This document shows, in pieces, positions 26,280 to 34,916 of a stretch of DNA of 64,000 nt. This DNA comes from DASVWZ01 sp963715675. Lineage in GTDB: Bacteria > Acidobacteriota > Terriglobia > Terriglobales > Acidobacteriaceae. Made by a program: the position numbers and the translations under genes. The stretch covers positions 186,001 through 250,000 of the forward strand of contig OY970265.1 in NCBI GenBank assembly GCA_963715675.1. Reading direction: 5' to 3'. The notes below the pieces were generated by a model that saw only the letters and a program-made list of their open reading frames with translations, had not been told where the DNA came from and ran no database searches. Numbering within the stretch: position 1 is the stretch's first letter; each line of letters opens with the position of its first letter.

Positions 26280-27182
26280 TCATCTACATTTCTCGATTAA
26301 TGTTTTAGCCCACGGCCACGCCTCGGGGTAGGCATCGCAATTTAAGATAAACTCTTGCCCTCTCCCTGCGGTCTGGAGAGCAGCGAACGTCTCAGTGGAA
26401 CCTTCCCAGCAGCCCTTCGTGCGATGGTGCGTCAATGGGGGGCGTGGGTTAGTTTGGTCGCTCCACGGATTCATCCATGCGGGCAATCGCCAGAGACTTG
26501 CCAAAGTTTTTGTTTTGCCATCTCTTCCGATGGACGAATCTTGGCAAGTGAGGCACAGTTCATCACAGAAGCTTCGGAATACACCCCATCCCGCAGTCTC
26601 GCTCCCGTTTTCCAGTTTGTCGGCAGCAACGTAAATGACGTTTGGAACGGGCTCAATCTTCGCGTAATTCAAGTGAGGGTGGTATCGAGCCCAACGGGGA
26701 ACCCGATCAGTCTGATCAGGAAGACGGAATATATCCCCTACTCTGAGCCAGCCGAACATTACCTGCCGTCTCTCCGCTCTCCTCACATAGCGAAGTTGGT
26801 TATTAGTATCTGGCTCGACCCTGCAAAACTGCCCGAAAAAAAGAAAGAGATCGCCAACGCCCACTCCTTCGTTTTCCAATTCTCTCTGTGCTTTTTCGCT
26901 CTGTCCGAAGATTCCCCGCCAACCCAAATCACGACTAATCGACTTAGAATCGAGGTCTGGATCGAGATGGACGCAGCAAGAATCCGATAACCGATACCTT
27001 GTCAGATGTTCAACAATCTCGCCTAAATGACGGAATCCCATCATCGGACTGGTAATCTGACCGTAGTTCAGTTGTGATTTCCTCGGGATCGGCAAGCTCA
27101 CCATCGTCCCGTCTGGAAAGATCGGGCTGGGCACACCACCGTTCTCCCCGTCGAAGCCTTTGCGACTGAAGATAATTCTCAC
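26280..27182 (-). CDS. Nmad3-type nucleotide-modification-associated protein
   Basis: A 300-residue protein starting at GTG 27182. Its beginning, MRIIFSRKGFDGENGGVPS followed by IFPDGTMVSLPIPRKS, is the signature of nucleotide modification associated domain 3. Further pieces include GDLFLFFGQFCRVEP and VMFGWLRVGDIF, PUA/EVE-like strands. Nmad domains have been proposed to read or help make modified bases in phages and islands. It stands alone between an intergenic stretch and the SIR2 gene. Function is by family only. Confidence 0.65.
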   Translation of the reverse strand: MRIIFSRKGFDGENGGVPSPIFPDGTMVSLPIPRKSQLNYGQITSPMMGFRHLGEIVEHLTRYRLSDSCCVHLDPDLDSKSISRDLGWRGIFGQSEKAQRELENEGVGVGDLFLFFGQFCRVEPDTNNQLRYVRRAERRQVMFGWLRVGDIFRLPDQTDRVPRWARYHPHLNYAKIEPVPNVIYVAADKLENGSETAGWGVFRSFCDELCLTCQDSSIGRDGKTKTLASLWRLPAWMNPWSDQTNPRPPLTHHRTKGCWEGSTETFAALQTAGRGQEFILNCDAYPEAWPWAKTLIEKCR

Positions 27183-27382
27183 ACCATCTCCGAGGTTTTA
27201 GAAACGACATCGATTATAGTGTCCATCGCGTAGTACCAGATGCTTGATTTAACGCAAATTGATGATACGGTTATCTGGGCACACTTTGATAAGTGCGTCG
27301 CAAGATGAAAGAAGGGACGTGCTCTCACAGGAGCGGGCTCACGGGCTCCAAGCAGACACTCTCTAACGCCGAATGCAACCCC

Positions 27383-28522
27383 ATGAACGACAAACTCAAG
27401 GACACCATTCAGGACTGCAACATCAACTTTCTCTTAGGATCGGGTTTGTCCTGTCCATACCTTAAGACGCTTGGGAATCTCGAATCGCTTCTCACTGACC
27501 TTGAAACGAAAGTGCTTGACTCCGATCCACGACAAAAGATCATCAGGGTTTCACTTTACAAGCGATATTTCGACGAAGTCATCAGCAGGAACCTCCAGAT
27601 TCTTGAGCCCGATTTGGCCGCAAAACCCGTCTTGCAGCATTACACGGGTTTCCTAAGCTACCTGAACTCCATCCTCCTCAAACGCAAGGTCACGCTCCTC
27701 AGCAAGGAGATAAATCTTTTCACAACAAACATCGACATCTTTCTTGATAAGGCCTTGGAAGACCTCAGTCTGGAATACAACGATGGCTTCAACGGACGTT
27801 TCAAACCGACGTTCAGTCTAAGTAATTTCAAGACATCCCGTTTCAAGAAAAGTCTTCAATACGACAAAACAGCAGAACTCCCCGTCTTCAACCTTTTGAA
27901 ACTGCATGGGTCCCTCTCGTGGGAGTTACGGAACGGCAGCGTCACGTTTTCTATCGATCTGAACCACGTTAAAGAGGTAGGGAAAAGAATTCTTTCGCCC
28001 GATCACGTGGTGACCGTGGCCGACGACTCGACTATTGCCACGCTGCTGACGGCTGCCGCAACTAAGAAGACAGACGCGGCAACAGACGCTTTCTTAGAGG
28101 CTTACGAACAGTTGTTGATTGTGGTCAATCCGACAAAAGAGAAATTCAAGCACACGCTCATGAACCAGACGTACTACGAACTCTTGCGTCTGTACAACAA
28201 CGAGCTTGAAAAAGAGAACACTGTGCTCTTTGTTATGGGTTTTTCCTTTGCCGACGAGCACATTCGCGAGATCACACTGCGTGCGGCGAATTCGAATCCA
28301 ACACTGATGATCTACATCGTCGCTTACAGCTCAGACGCGAGAACCGCGATTGAGGCAAACTTCGGAAGCAACACCATCCGAAATAGCAACGTTCACTTCA
28401 TCGCCCCCGAGCAGGACACCAGTGGCGGTGGTGCCCCTGTTGACAAGTTCCAATACGATCTCCAGACCATCAACAAGCGAATTTATGGTGATCTCCTTCA
28501 GAGGATCGATTCCGACGACTGA
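27383..28522 (+). CDS. SIR2-family NADase of a SIR2-HerA defence pair
   Basis: A 379-residue protein from MNDKLKDTIQDC (ATG 27383; a longer frame from 27293 has no good ribosome-binding site). SIR2 motifs: NINFLLGSGLS (NAD-binding, GSG 19-21), LFTTNIDIFLDKALE (TNxD) and FNLLKLHGSLSW (catalytic His). The C-terminal part has VLFVMGFSFADEHIREI, typical of SIR2_2/defence members. Such proteins deplete NAD+ on infection. HerA ATPase follows 39 bases later on the same strand, and SIR2-HerA is a known anti-phage pair. Confidence 0.85.
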   Translation: MNDKLKDTIQDCNINFLLGSGLSCPYLKTLGNLESLLTDLETKVLDSDPRQKIIRVSLYKRYFDEVISRNLQILEPDLAAKPVLQHYTGFLSYLNSILLKRKVTLLSKEINLFTTNIDIFLDKALEDLSLEYNDGFNGRFKPTFSLSNFKTSRFKKSLQYDKTAELPVFNLLKLHGSLSWELRNGSVTFSIDLNHVKEVGKRILSPDHVVTVADDSTIATLLTAAATKKTDAATDAFLEAYEQLLIVVNPTKEKFKHTLMNQTYYELLRLYNNELEKENTVLFVMGFSFADEHIREITLRAANSNPTLMIYIVAYSSDARTAIEANFGSNTIRNSNVHFIAPEQDTSGGGAPVDKFQYDLQTINKRIYGDLLQRIDSDD

Positions 28523-28561
28523 GCCTGAGGTCATCTGCACCGTGTATTGAGAAACAACTGT

Positions 28562-30448
28562 ATGAATGCCGATCAGATTTCCGACGACTGCATTTTCATA
28601 ATCGGCAAAGTCATATCCGTTAAGGGCCGAACAGTCGAGATCAAGGTCGATAAGACCAAGAATACTTCCCACCTGCTCTATAAGGGCGAACTGATCAGAA
28701 ACATCTCGGTCGGCGGCTACGTGAAGATCGTTAAGGGCTTCACGAGAATTATTGGCAAGGTTGAGGGTGAGCTGGTCACGGAAGACAAACTGTATGCACA
28801 AAAGAAGGGGTACGCCAGCGAGAAGGACAAGATCGATAGGGTGTTGACTGTCAGTTTGCTCGGTTTCTTCAAGGGGAAGGAGTTCGAGCGTGGCATCAAA
28901 GAACTCCCTCTGATCGACAACGAATGCTTCCTCCTTCACAAGAAGGAGTTTGAACAGGTCCACAATTTCATTCGAAATAACGATGATCCAATCACCATCG
29001 GCACCTTATCGTTTGAAAAGGGGCAAGACATACGTGTTGGAGTCAACAGTCTTTTCGCTAGCCATATAGGCATTTTCGGCAATACTGGAAGCGGCAAGTC
29101 CTACACGCTCGCAAAAGTGTATCGAGAACTGTTTCTGAAATACGCGGGTAAAGAGAACTTCACCACAAACGCTACCTTCTTCCTGCTCGACTTCAACGGC
29201 GAATACACAGACAGTGACGGACAGACCGATGACGTGATCATTGACGAGCAATATAAGAACGTCTTCCAGCTCTCAACTCGGACTCGGGATGGCGGCGACA
29301 AGTTTCCAGTTACTAGGGAAACGCTGAACGACCCCGAGTTCTGGGCGGTCTTTCTGGAGGCAACTGAAAAGACTCAGATGCCGTTCTTGCGTCGTGCAAT
29401 CGACAACAACTACATTGCCCCGAAGATAAGAGATGAGGCCCAATTCAAAGACCTTATCGGCCAGAGGATTTTCGAAGCGACCACGGAGGGTGACAGGACT
29501 CTGGAGAAGTCAGTAGTCGTCAATTTCTTAAAGGAAATTAAAGAATGTCTCCACGACAATGAGTCGCTTGGGTTGTTGCTCGATGATTACGAGGCTCGCT
29601 TGAAGTTCAACAACACCTTGGGGAACTATTACTATGAAGCCGACGGCCAGAGGACGTACAGCAATCAAGATGGATTTAGGGAGAGGTTCATCGATGCGAA
29701 GGTTGCACGGCTGCACATCGACACTGATCTGATCACGCCGATGGACGAAATCAGATTGCAGATAGTGCTTCAATATTACGGTGACATCATTCGTGGTTTT
29801 TCAAACAAAGAGCACCTTGCCCCTCTGATCAAGCGACTGGACAAACGGTTTGAGTACCTCAAGAAGGTCATAGAGGTTCAACCAGCTGAGGACATCGCAA
29901 ACGAGAGGAACATAACAATCGTGTCATTGAGGGACGTGCACATGCAGATGAGGAAAGTGCTGCCGTTGCTACTGTGTAAGAAACTCTATAACGACAAAAA
30001 GGTCGAGAACGATGATCAGAAATATCTGAACATCATCGTGGATGAGGCACACAATATTCTTTCGGAAGAGTCCGAGCGAGAGAGTGAGCAGTGGAAGGAC
30101 TACCGTCTGGAGACATTCGAGGAAATCATCAAAGAAGGAAGAAAATTTGGCGTGTTTCTCACAGTGGCAAGCCAGCGACCCTCCGACATTTCGCCCACAA
30201 TTATTTCACAGCTCCACAATTACTTTCTTCATCGACTGATCAATAACGAGGACATCAACGCCGTCAGGCAAACAATCTCATACTTGGATAAGGTGTCTTT
30301 CGACTATTTGCCCCTATTGCCAACAGGGACCTGCATCCTCGCTGGGCTGCTGGCGAATGTTCCAATCGTGATCGATATTGGGAAAATTGAACCACAAAAG
30401 CACGAGCCGAAAAACAAGACGATCACCCTGACGGACAAGTGGAACTGA
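28562..30448 (+). CDS. HerA-family ATPase (DUF87), partner of SIR2
   Basis: A 628-residue ATPase. N-terminal HAS-barrel-like strands (ISDDCIFIIGKVISV, GGYVKIVKGF) are followed by the HerA ATPase core: Walker A GNTGSGKS at 173-180, Walker B YLNIIVDEAHNIL, and the arginine/QRPSD segment FLTVASQRPSDISPTIISQ. The C-terminal about 60 residues cap it. HerA forms hexameric rings; in this context it assembles with the SIR2 protein. I chose ATG 28562 over an upstream TTG. Intact. Confidence 0.85.
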   Translation: MNADQISDDCIFIIGKVISVKGRTVEIKVDKTKNTSHLLYKGELIRNISVGGYVKIVKGFTRIIGKVEGELVTEDKLYAQKKGYASEKDKIDRVLTVSLLGFFKGKEFERGIKELPLIDNECFLLHKKEFEQVHNFIRNNDDPITIGTLSFEKGQDIRVGVNSLFASHIGIFGNTGSGKSYTLAKVYRELFLKYAGKENFTTNATFFLLDFNGEYTDSDGQTDDVIIDEQYKNVFQLSTRTRDGGDKFPVTRETLNDPEFWAVFLEATEKTQMPFLRRAIDNNYIAPKIRDEAQFKDLIGQRIFEATTEGDRTLEKSVVVNFLKEIKECLHDNESLGLLLDDYEARLKFNNTLGNYYYEADGQRTYSNQDGFRERFIDAKVARLHIDTDLITPMDEIRLQIVLQYYGDIIRGFSNKEHLAPLIKRLDKRFEYLKKVIEVQPAEDIANERNITIVSLRDVHMQMRKVLPLLLCKKLYNDKKVENDDQKYLNIIVDEAHNILSEESERESEQWKDYRLETFEEIIKEGRKFGVFLTVASQRPSDISPTIISQLHNYFLHRLINNEDINAVRQTISYLDKVSFDYLPLLPTGTCILAGLLANVPIVIDIGKIEPQKHEPKNKTITLTDKWN

Positions 30449-30508
30449 CTGCACCACGAAGCGGTCGTCAGCCAGAATTGGGCGTGATCTGAAGGCTGCC
30501 AGACCCTA

Positions 30509-31030
30509 TCATGCGGAGAACTCGTCGTGGAAACGCTTTTGCTGTCCAGTGGCGGGAAATGGCAGTGCTGTCTCATTGATCACGAGAAAACCAGCATCCC
30601 GCAATTGTTGAAACAGTGCGTCATGGACGGTCTTCTTAATCAAGACTATGCGGTCTGGTGCAATCGCTCGAATTTCGGAAATCAGGGTGGGGGCAGCAGT
30701 TTTTATTCGGACAACCCTACTCTGGGGGCTGCCACTCAAGGGTTCTTTCACGGCATCGACCAACCGACAACCGCTATTCTGGAATTTTGCGAGCCAATAC
30801 GACTTTCGCTTGCGTTCTGTCTTGGTGCCTCCCCATTCCGATGGGTATAGTGCCTTCATCAGGGCAATCCAAAGCCAGTCGTGCCCCTTCACACTCTCGA
30901 AATAAAAATAGCGGTCAGCCGACTGTGGCGGGGCCTCGGCAACAAAAAGAATTCGTGTCCTTTCGGGCTTGTATTTCCCTGCGGTCGTTGATCTCGTAAG
31001 TAGGGTGTTGGAGGCCACTGAGTCTGACAA
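30509..31030 (-). CDS. Uracil-DNA-glycosylase-like protein
   Basis: About 173 residues; the start (TTG 31030, or GTG 31018) is uncertain. RILFVAEAPPQSADRYFYFE matches the first motif of the UDG superfamily (GEAPG-like), with a middle GFDWLW-type aromatic patch (here GHDWLWIALM) and a C-terminal VINETALPFPATGQQKRFHDEF in the place of the HPS motif. It would bind or excise deaminated bases, but catalytic residues are not certain. It is tail-to-tail with HerA and 64 bp beyond the end of the SRAP gene. Confidence 0.5.
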   Translation of the reverse strand: MSDSVASNTLLTRSTTAGKYKPERTRILFVAEAPPQSADRYFYFESVKGHDWLWIALMKALYPSEWGGTKTERKRKSYWLAKFQNSGCRLVDAVKEPLSGSPQSRVVRIKTAAPTLISEIRAIAPDRIVLIKKTVHDALFQQLRDAGFLVINETALPFPATGQQKRFHDEFSA

Positions 31031-31093
31031 TGTTGAGTTGGGCCGAACCTTCTGCCCTCAGCTTTTTCAATCCCTTTAGCCTGCTCGACTCCG

Positions 31094-31798
31094 CTAAGAG
31101 AACAGGCGATTCTGAATCTGTGCGACTTCCACGGGTGCAGAGCAGGCTTCGTCATCATTCGCCACGTGGTTGATCCGCGTGCTCACGGGATAGCACCGCA
31201 TCTGCCAACCATCGTAGGGTTTCAGTAGATCGGACGCCGCAGCCACGTCCTTCATCCCCGGATCGAGCCATAGATCGTAGCTGTCTGGATCGAGGATGAC
31301 AGGCATACGGTCGTGGACGACTGAGGTCACAGCATTTGGGGTCGTGGTCAGGATCGAGCAGGTCTTGACCCAGTTTCCACTCGGGTCTTTCCAGCGATCC
31401 CAAATTCCCGCGAATGCGAACAACTCCCCGTCGTTGACCTCAAAGCAGTACGGCTGCTTGGCCTTCCCCGTCCGCACCCACTCGTAAAAACCGTCTGCGG
31501 GGATCAAGCATCGGCGGGATTTCAACGCATCGCGGAACGCAGGCTTCGTGGCTGCCGTTTCCGATCTGGCGTTAATCATCTTGGCGGCGACAGACGAATC
31601 TGCTGCCCAAGATGGAATTAGTCCCCACCGCATCAGCGACATTTCCCGAACGGGCTCCTTGGGATTCTGGCGAATGACAGGGATCGGCTGGGTCGGAGCA
31701 ATGTTGTAGCGGGGAGTCCACTCTTCTTCGCCTGAAACGGTGTCAAAGTGTTCCTCGATGAACTGCTTCCTCCGCGAAAGTCGGTAGCGTCCGCACAT
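31094..31798 (-). CDS. SRAP (SOS response-associated peptidase / YedK) protein
   Basis: A 234-residue protein starting at MCGRYRLSRRK (ATG 31798), so that C2 becomes the mature N-terminal residue, which forms the covalent adduct with abasic sites. NIAPTQPIPVI, MRWGLIPSWA, INARSETA, RCLIPADGFYEW and HDRMPVIL are the conserved SRAP motifs. SRAP proteins protect abasic sites in single-stranded DNA. It lies beside a UDG-like gene, which would generate abasic sites, and is divergent from the 198-residue gene at 31874. Confidence 0.9.
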   Translation of the reverse strand: MCGRYRLSRRKQFIEEHFDTVSGEEEWTPRYNIAPTQPIPVIRQNPKEPVREMSLMRWGLIPSWAADSSVAAKMINARSETAATKPAFRDALKSRRCLIPADGFYEWVRTGKAKQPYCFEVNDGELFAFAGIWDRWKDPSGNWVKTCSILTTTPNAVTSVVHDRMPVILDPDSYDLWLDPGMKDVAAASDLLKPYDGWQMRCYPVSTRINHVANDDEACSAPVEVAQIQNRLFS

Positions 31799-31873
31799 GG
31801 GAAGATTATGGCAGATCGCTTTCGTCGCGGCATAGACGCCCACGCAGCAGTCCACCTAAAATTAGCCAATCCG

Positions 31874-32470
31874 ATGATCGACATTCAACAGTTTGAAAAC
31901 ATCAAACAAAAGCACGGTAGCTATGCCAGTTGGGCTGTGTGGGCTGATGCGTCAGAAAAGCCAAAATCAAACATGGGAGATGTCAGTCAGTTCCAAGACG
32001 ACCGTGTGCTGAGCTTGCTACGGAACGATGTCGTCATGGTTGGATTGAATATTTCTAGACCCGTTTCTGAACCGTTTATTAATTTCCATGATCCCAACCC
32101 CAGAGCGAATGATTTCAAGATTCGATATGCCTTTAAAGGTTCGGCGTATTACGGAGCTTACATGACCGACATCATAAAGTTCCTCGAAGAAGTAGATTCA
32201 AAGAATGTAATGAAATATTTGAAAACCCGTCCTGAGATCATTGAAAAGAACGTAAAGACTTTCCGAGAAGAAATGCACGATCTCAAGGCTGCGGCACCAG
32301 TTATTTTGGCCTTCGGTAAAGACGCCCACAGAATTGTGGGCGAGAACTTGAATCAGAATGAATATCGCAAGTTGATTAAACTTACCCATTACAGCCATCA
32401 GATAGGGAAAGAAGCATACAAAGACGCCGTGTTTCAAGAAATTGGATCGAGTTTCGAGGTATCTGGGTAG
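31874..32470 (+). CDS. Conserved protein of possible UDG-like fold
   Basis: A 198-residue protein from MIDIQQFENIKQKHGSYAS (ATG 31874). Conserved-looking parts: DDRVLSLLRNDVVMVGLNISRP, FINFHDPNPRANDFKIRY, AYYGAYMTDIIK, APVILAFGKDAHRIVG and KLTHYSHQIGKE. The order strand-GLN, YGAYMTD and a late H-Y-S-H resembles uracil-DNA-glycosylase-like proteins, where the last histidine sits in the HPS position. This is pattern reasoning only. It is divergent from the SRAP gene. Confidence 0.5.
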   Translation: MIDIQQFENIKQKHGSYASWAVWADASEKPKSNMGDVSQFQDDRVLSLLRNDVVMVGLNISRPVSEPFINFHDPNPRANDFKIRYAFKGSAYYGAYMTDIIKFLEEVDSKNVMKYLKTRPEIIEKNVKTFREEMHDLKAAAPVILAFGKDAHRIVGENLNQNEYRKLIKLTHYSHQIGKEAYKDAVFQEIGSSFEVSG

Positions 32471-32475
32471 CCCGA

Positions 32476-33132
32476 CTACACTGCGGGAAGAAGCACATCG
32501 GCACAGTACGGGACTTGACCAATGCCGAGCGAGTTTTTCACGTCCGCTGTTCCATCTTGCCAATCGGCTTTCGATGTCGGGGTCGAAATAGAGTGGTCGT
32601 CGGTGAAGCAGACATTCACCAGCCACGCTTCGATTTGGAGAATCTCCCTGAAAAGGTACAAATAGGCGAGACGGTTTGCGGACTGATACAGCGGCCCCTT
32701 CCAATCGGCCTGCGGGCCGATATGCAACCATCCCTTTGTGGCTGCGATTGCAGCGTCGATCTTCTCAATGGATGACTTTGCTTTTGCTCCACACCCATTC
32801 CCATAGATTTCAGATACGTGGCTTTTTGCCTCGACCAGCAGAACGCCCGTTTCTCCGACACGAGCAAGTGCATCCCAATGCGGCCCTCCGTTGGGCCAAA
32901 AGCGGTTCAGTTCTTTGCAGTGCTGCGGTAACCCCAGAGCCTTCAAGAAAGCAGAATCCCAATATTCGCGATAGCCGTCAGACTTCAGCGGGGACACCCA
33001 ACGCAGAGAGAAAGGTGTCTTGAAGGCGTCAGAAATCGCTTGGTTGAGCACCAATGGTTGGTCGTTGACGTAAAACTGAATCTGTCGTTGGCTTCCTGCG
33101 AAAGCTCGTCCTGTATCGTCACACCGTGGCAT
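32476..33132 (-). CDS. PD-(D/E)xK-like putative nuclease
   Basis: A 218-residue protein from MPRCDDTGRAF (ATG 33132). The segment HWDALARVGETGVLLVEAKSH gives a D...ExK nuclease-like arrangement. The N-terminal part (IQFYVNDQPLVLNQAI) and C-terminal helices (YLYLFREILQIEAWLVNVCF) are otherwise unrecognised. Its end is 6 bases from the end of the convergent 198-residue gene. A role in DNA cleavage is likely by pattern. Confidence 0.55.
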   Translation of the reverse strand: MPRCDDTGRAFAGSQRQIQFYVNDQPLVLNQAISDAFKTPFSLRWVSPLKSDGYREYWDSAFLKALGLPQHCKELNRFWPNGGPHWDALARVGETGVLLVEAKSHVSEIYGNGCGAKAKSSIEKIDAAIAATKGWLHIGPQADWKGPLYQSANRLAYLYLFREILQIEAWLVNVCFTDDHSISTPTSKADWQDGTADVKNSLGIGQVPYCADVLLPAV

Positions 33133-33287
33133 TTGTTCCTCCAACTCTATATACCGTCGGGAACGAAAATCATTCAACGAATTCGCCACAATTCTGTGGA
33201 AATCTCGGAGATTTACGGACGTGAGGCCCAAGTTCCTGATCGGGTAGCGTTGTGCTGCAAGCAGAAATGGACGGGGCGTAGGTTCAG

Positions 33288-33752
33288 CTATGGCTTCGGA
33301 TACATCTTCTTCAGGTTGAGGAGGATGGGCCGCAGCAATCGGTAGTGCTTCAGGTCTGAGAGAAATGCCGCTTCAGCAATCGCGTTAAGGAAGCTGGTGG
33401 AGTGTTCGCGTGCCCAGGTCAGCCATTCGTGTAGTTCGTTGTCACTACTGGCGGAACGCGGTTCAACGTTTGCTCCCTGTGCTGCGACGGCGACAGTCCC
33501 CACAACGACTGGCTGGTCAACCGTGGTGCCCGCTTCCCAGCAGAGATAGCCGATGCTATCGTCTTCGCGTCGTTCGAGTTCAACTTTCCTCGCTATTGCA
33601 CTGATATCGGAATCGTCCCAAGTTGTGGTGACCGCAACGCCATCGCCGAGGAGCACGCAAACAAAGTCACCTTCGGCGAGTAGCTCGGCGACTTTGGCTA
33701 CGAGGGCGGGATAGGTGTTGAACTCCTCCACGATTTGACCGTAAAAATTCAT
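33288..33752 (-). CDS. Hypothetical protein at the end of the replication operon
   Basis: A 154-residue protein (ATG 33752, overlapping the previous stop by four bases). It has a helical N-terminus, an alpha/beta middle (DFVCVLLGDGVAVTTTWDD) and a helical C-terminus. No family recognised. It is last in a chain of at least five genes joined by four-base overlaps. Confidence 0.5.
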   Translation of the reverse strand: MNFYGQIVEEFNTYPALVAKVAELLAEGDFVCVLLGDGVAVTTTWDDSDISAIARKVELERREDDSIGYLCWEAGTTVDQPVVVGTVAVAAQGANVEPRSASSDNELHEWLTWAREHSTSFLNAIAEAAFLSDLKHYRLLRPILLNLKKMYPKP

Positions 33753-34021
33753 TGCCAATCCTCGCCTTCACGCGTGTTAGCGAACGGGTCAAAATCGGGC
33801 AAGGGGTCTGGTGCCAGACCGAAGTCAATCAGTTCCTCGGCAGTCCACATAGCCAATTCCTCGGCAGCATCCGCTGGGTCTATCGCCAGAGCCGTCTCAC
33901 AGGTCCCTTGGTGCTCTTGCAGGTCATCAAGCAAGGCAAACCGTGCGTGGCACATGCATTCATGTTCCAGCAGGACGCCCTCAGGGGGGGCGGTGGTGCG
34001 GGCTATGGTTGGTTGGCTCAT
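33749..34021 (-). CDS. Small Cys/His-containing protein
   Basis: Ninety residues from MSQPTIARTTAPPEGV (ATG 34021). HECMCHARFALLDDLQEHQGTC has the spacing of a single small zinc finger (C-x-C...H...C). The C-terminus is acidic. Both ends overlap neighbouring genes by four bases, so it is translated as part of the replication operon. No family recognised. Confidence 0.5.
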   Translation of the reverse strand: MSQPTIARTTAPPEGVLLEHECMCHARFALLDDLQEHQGTCETALAIDPADAAEELAMWTAEELIDFGLAPDPLPDFDPFANTREGEDWQ

Positions 34022-34224
34022 TTGTCGAAGTCCGCTATGTGCTGCCATACCATCGGGTCCTGTGTCTTAAGAATCCGCATAGCATCACGGATCACGAGGC
34101 CAATTACTTCGCTAGGAATCATCATCCAAAGCACACGCCATTGACTGGCGGTGCAGGCTGGGGCGGTGAAGTAAGCGACCAAGGCGTCCAACTCGTGAGT
34201 TTCAAGCGTTCCGTCTAAGTTCAT
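34018..34224 (-). CDS. Small hypothetical protein, 68 residues
   Basis: From MNLDGTLETHELDALVAYF (ATG 34224). Mostly helical, with WRVLWMMIPSEVIGLVIRDAMRIL. It is coupled by four-base overlaps to the DnaC-like gene before it and the Cys/His gene after it. Function unknown. Confidence 0.5.
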   Translation of the reverse strand: MNLDGTLETHELDALVAYFTAPACTASQWRVLWMMIPSEVIGLVIRDAMRILKTQDPMVWQHIADFDK

Positions 34225-34916
34225 TTGTTCTCCAATTCCCAAAAATGGGATTTGCCATCTTTCGTTTCCGTCAGTTCCTCGATGCGTCGGTACATGCCCT
34301 CTACGAACTGATTCTTGTCTTTCAAGTCTTCTTTCGTCAGGTTACCCGCCATGAGGAACTGACATTTGCCCCGAGCTTTGTAGCAAGCGTCGATGATGGC
34401 GTATAGCTCATTCATGCCAAACTTCGTGCTTCGGGTTTTTTCAAATTCGTCGATGATGAAGGTAAAGAACACCCCCTCGGCAATCATCCGCTCGATCTTA
34501 GCGACCGAGATAATCGGGGGATCGCCTTCGTGGTACTTATAATTCTCGATCTGGTTCAACAAATCCCACGATTGGGTGAAGACCACGGGCGTATACCGAT
34601 TGAGGAATTTGCGGGTGGTGTAGCTGAACATCCCCGCAGGATGCCGACAGAACGCCTCATGCAGCATGGCGTACAGGAACGTGCTCTTGCTGTAGCCTGA
34701 GGGGGCAAGGAAGGCGTAACTACCCGTGGGATCGGCACGCATGATGCGAATGATGCCCTCCTGCATTGTTGGAGACAGGCGGGAATGAATGCTGTCTGGC
34801 TTCAATCCAGCAAGTGTATGGCGATCCCGTTCGTTAGGAACGGCGGCGTGGTACAAACTGAGCCTATCGTCTTCGTTAGCAGTCCGAGGCTTGGGAAAAT
34901 TGCGGGCGTGGTTCAC
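34221..34916 (-). CDS. DnaC/IstB-like AAA+ ATPase, putative helicase loader
   Basis: A 231-residue AAA+ protein. Walker A is APSGYSKST, Walker B FIIDEFEK, and MAGNLT occupies the sensor 1 position. The N-terminal LSLYHAAVPNERD region and the overall length fit DnaC/DnaI-type loaders found in phage and plasmid replication modules. It overlaps the DUF1376 gene by four bases. This pair (initiator-like plus loader) implies that the island can start its own replication. Confidence 0.7.
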   Translation of the reverse strand: MNHARNFPKPRTANEDDRLSLYHAAVPNERDRHTLAGLKPDSIHSRLSPTMQEGIIRIMRADPTGSYAFLAPSGYSKSTFLYAMLHEAFCRHPAGMFSYTTRKFLNRYTPVVFTQSWDLLNQIENYKYHEGDPPIISVAKIERMIAEGVFFTFIIDEFEKTRSTKFGMNELYAIIDACYKARGKCQFLMAGNLTKEDLKDKNQFVEGMYRRIEELTETKDGKSHFWELENK

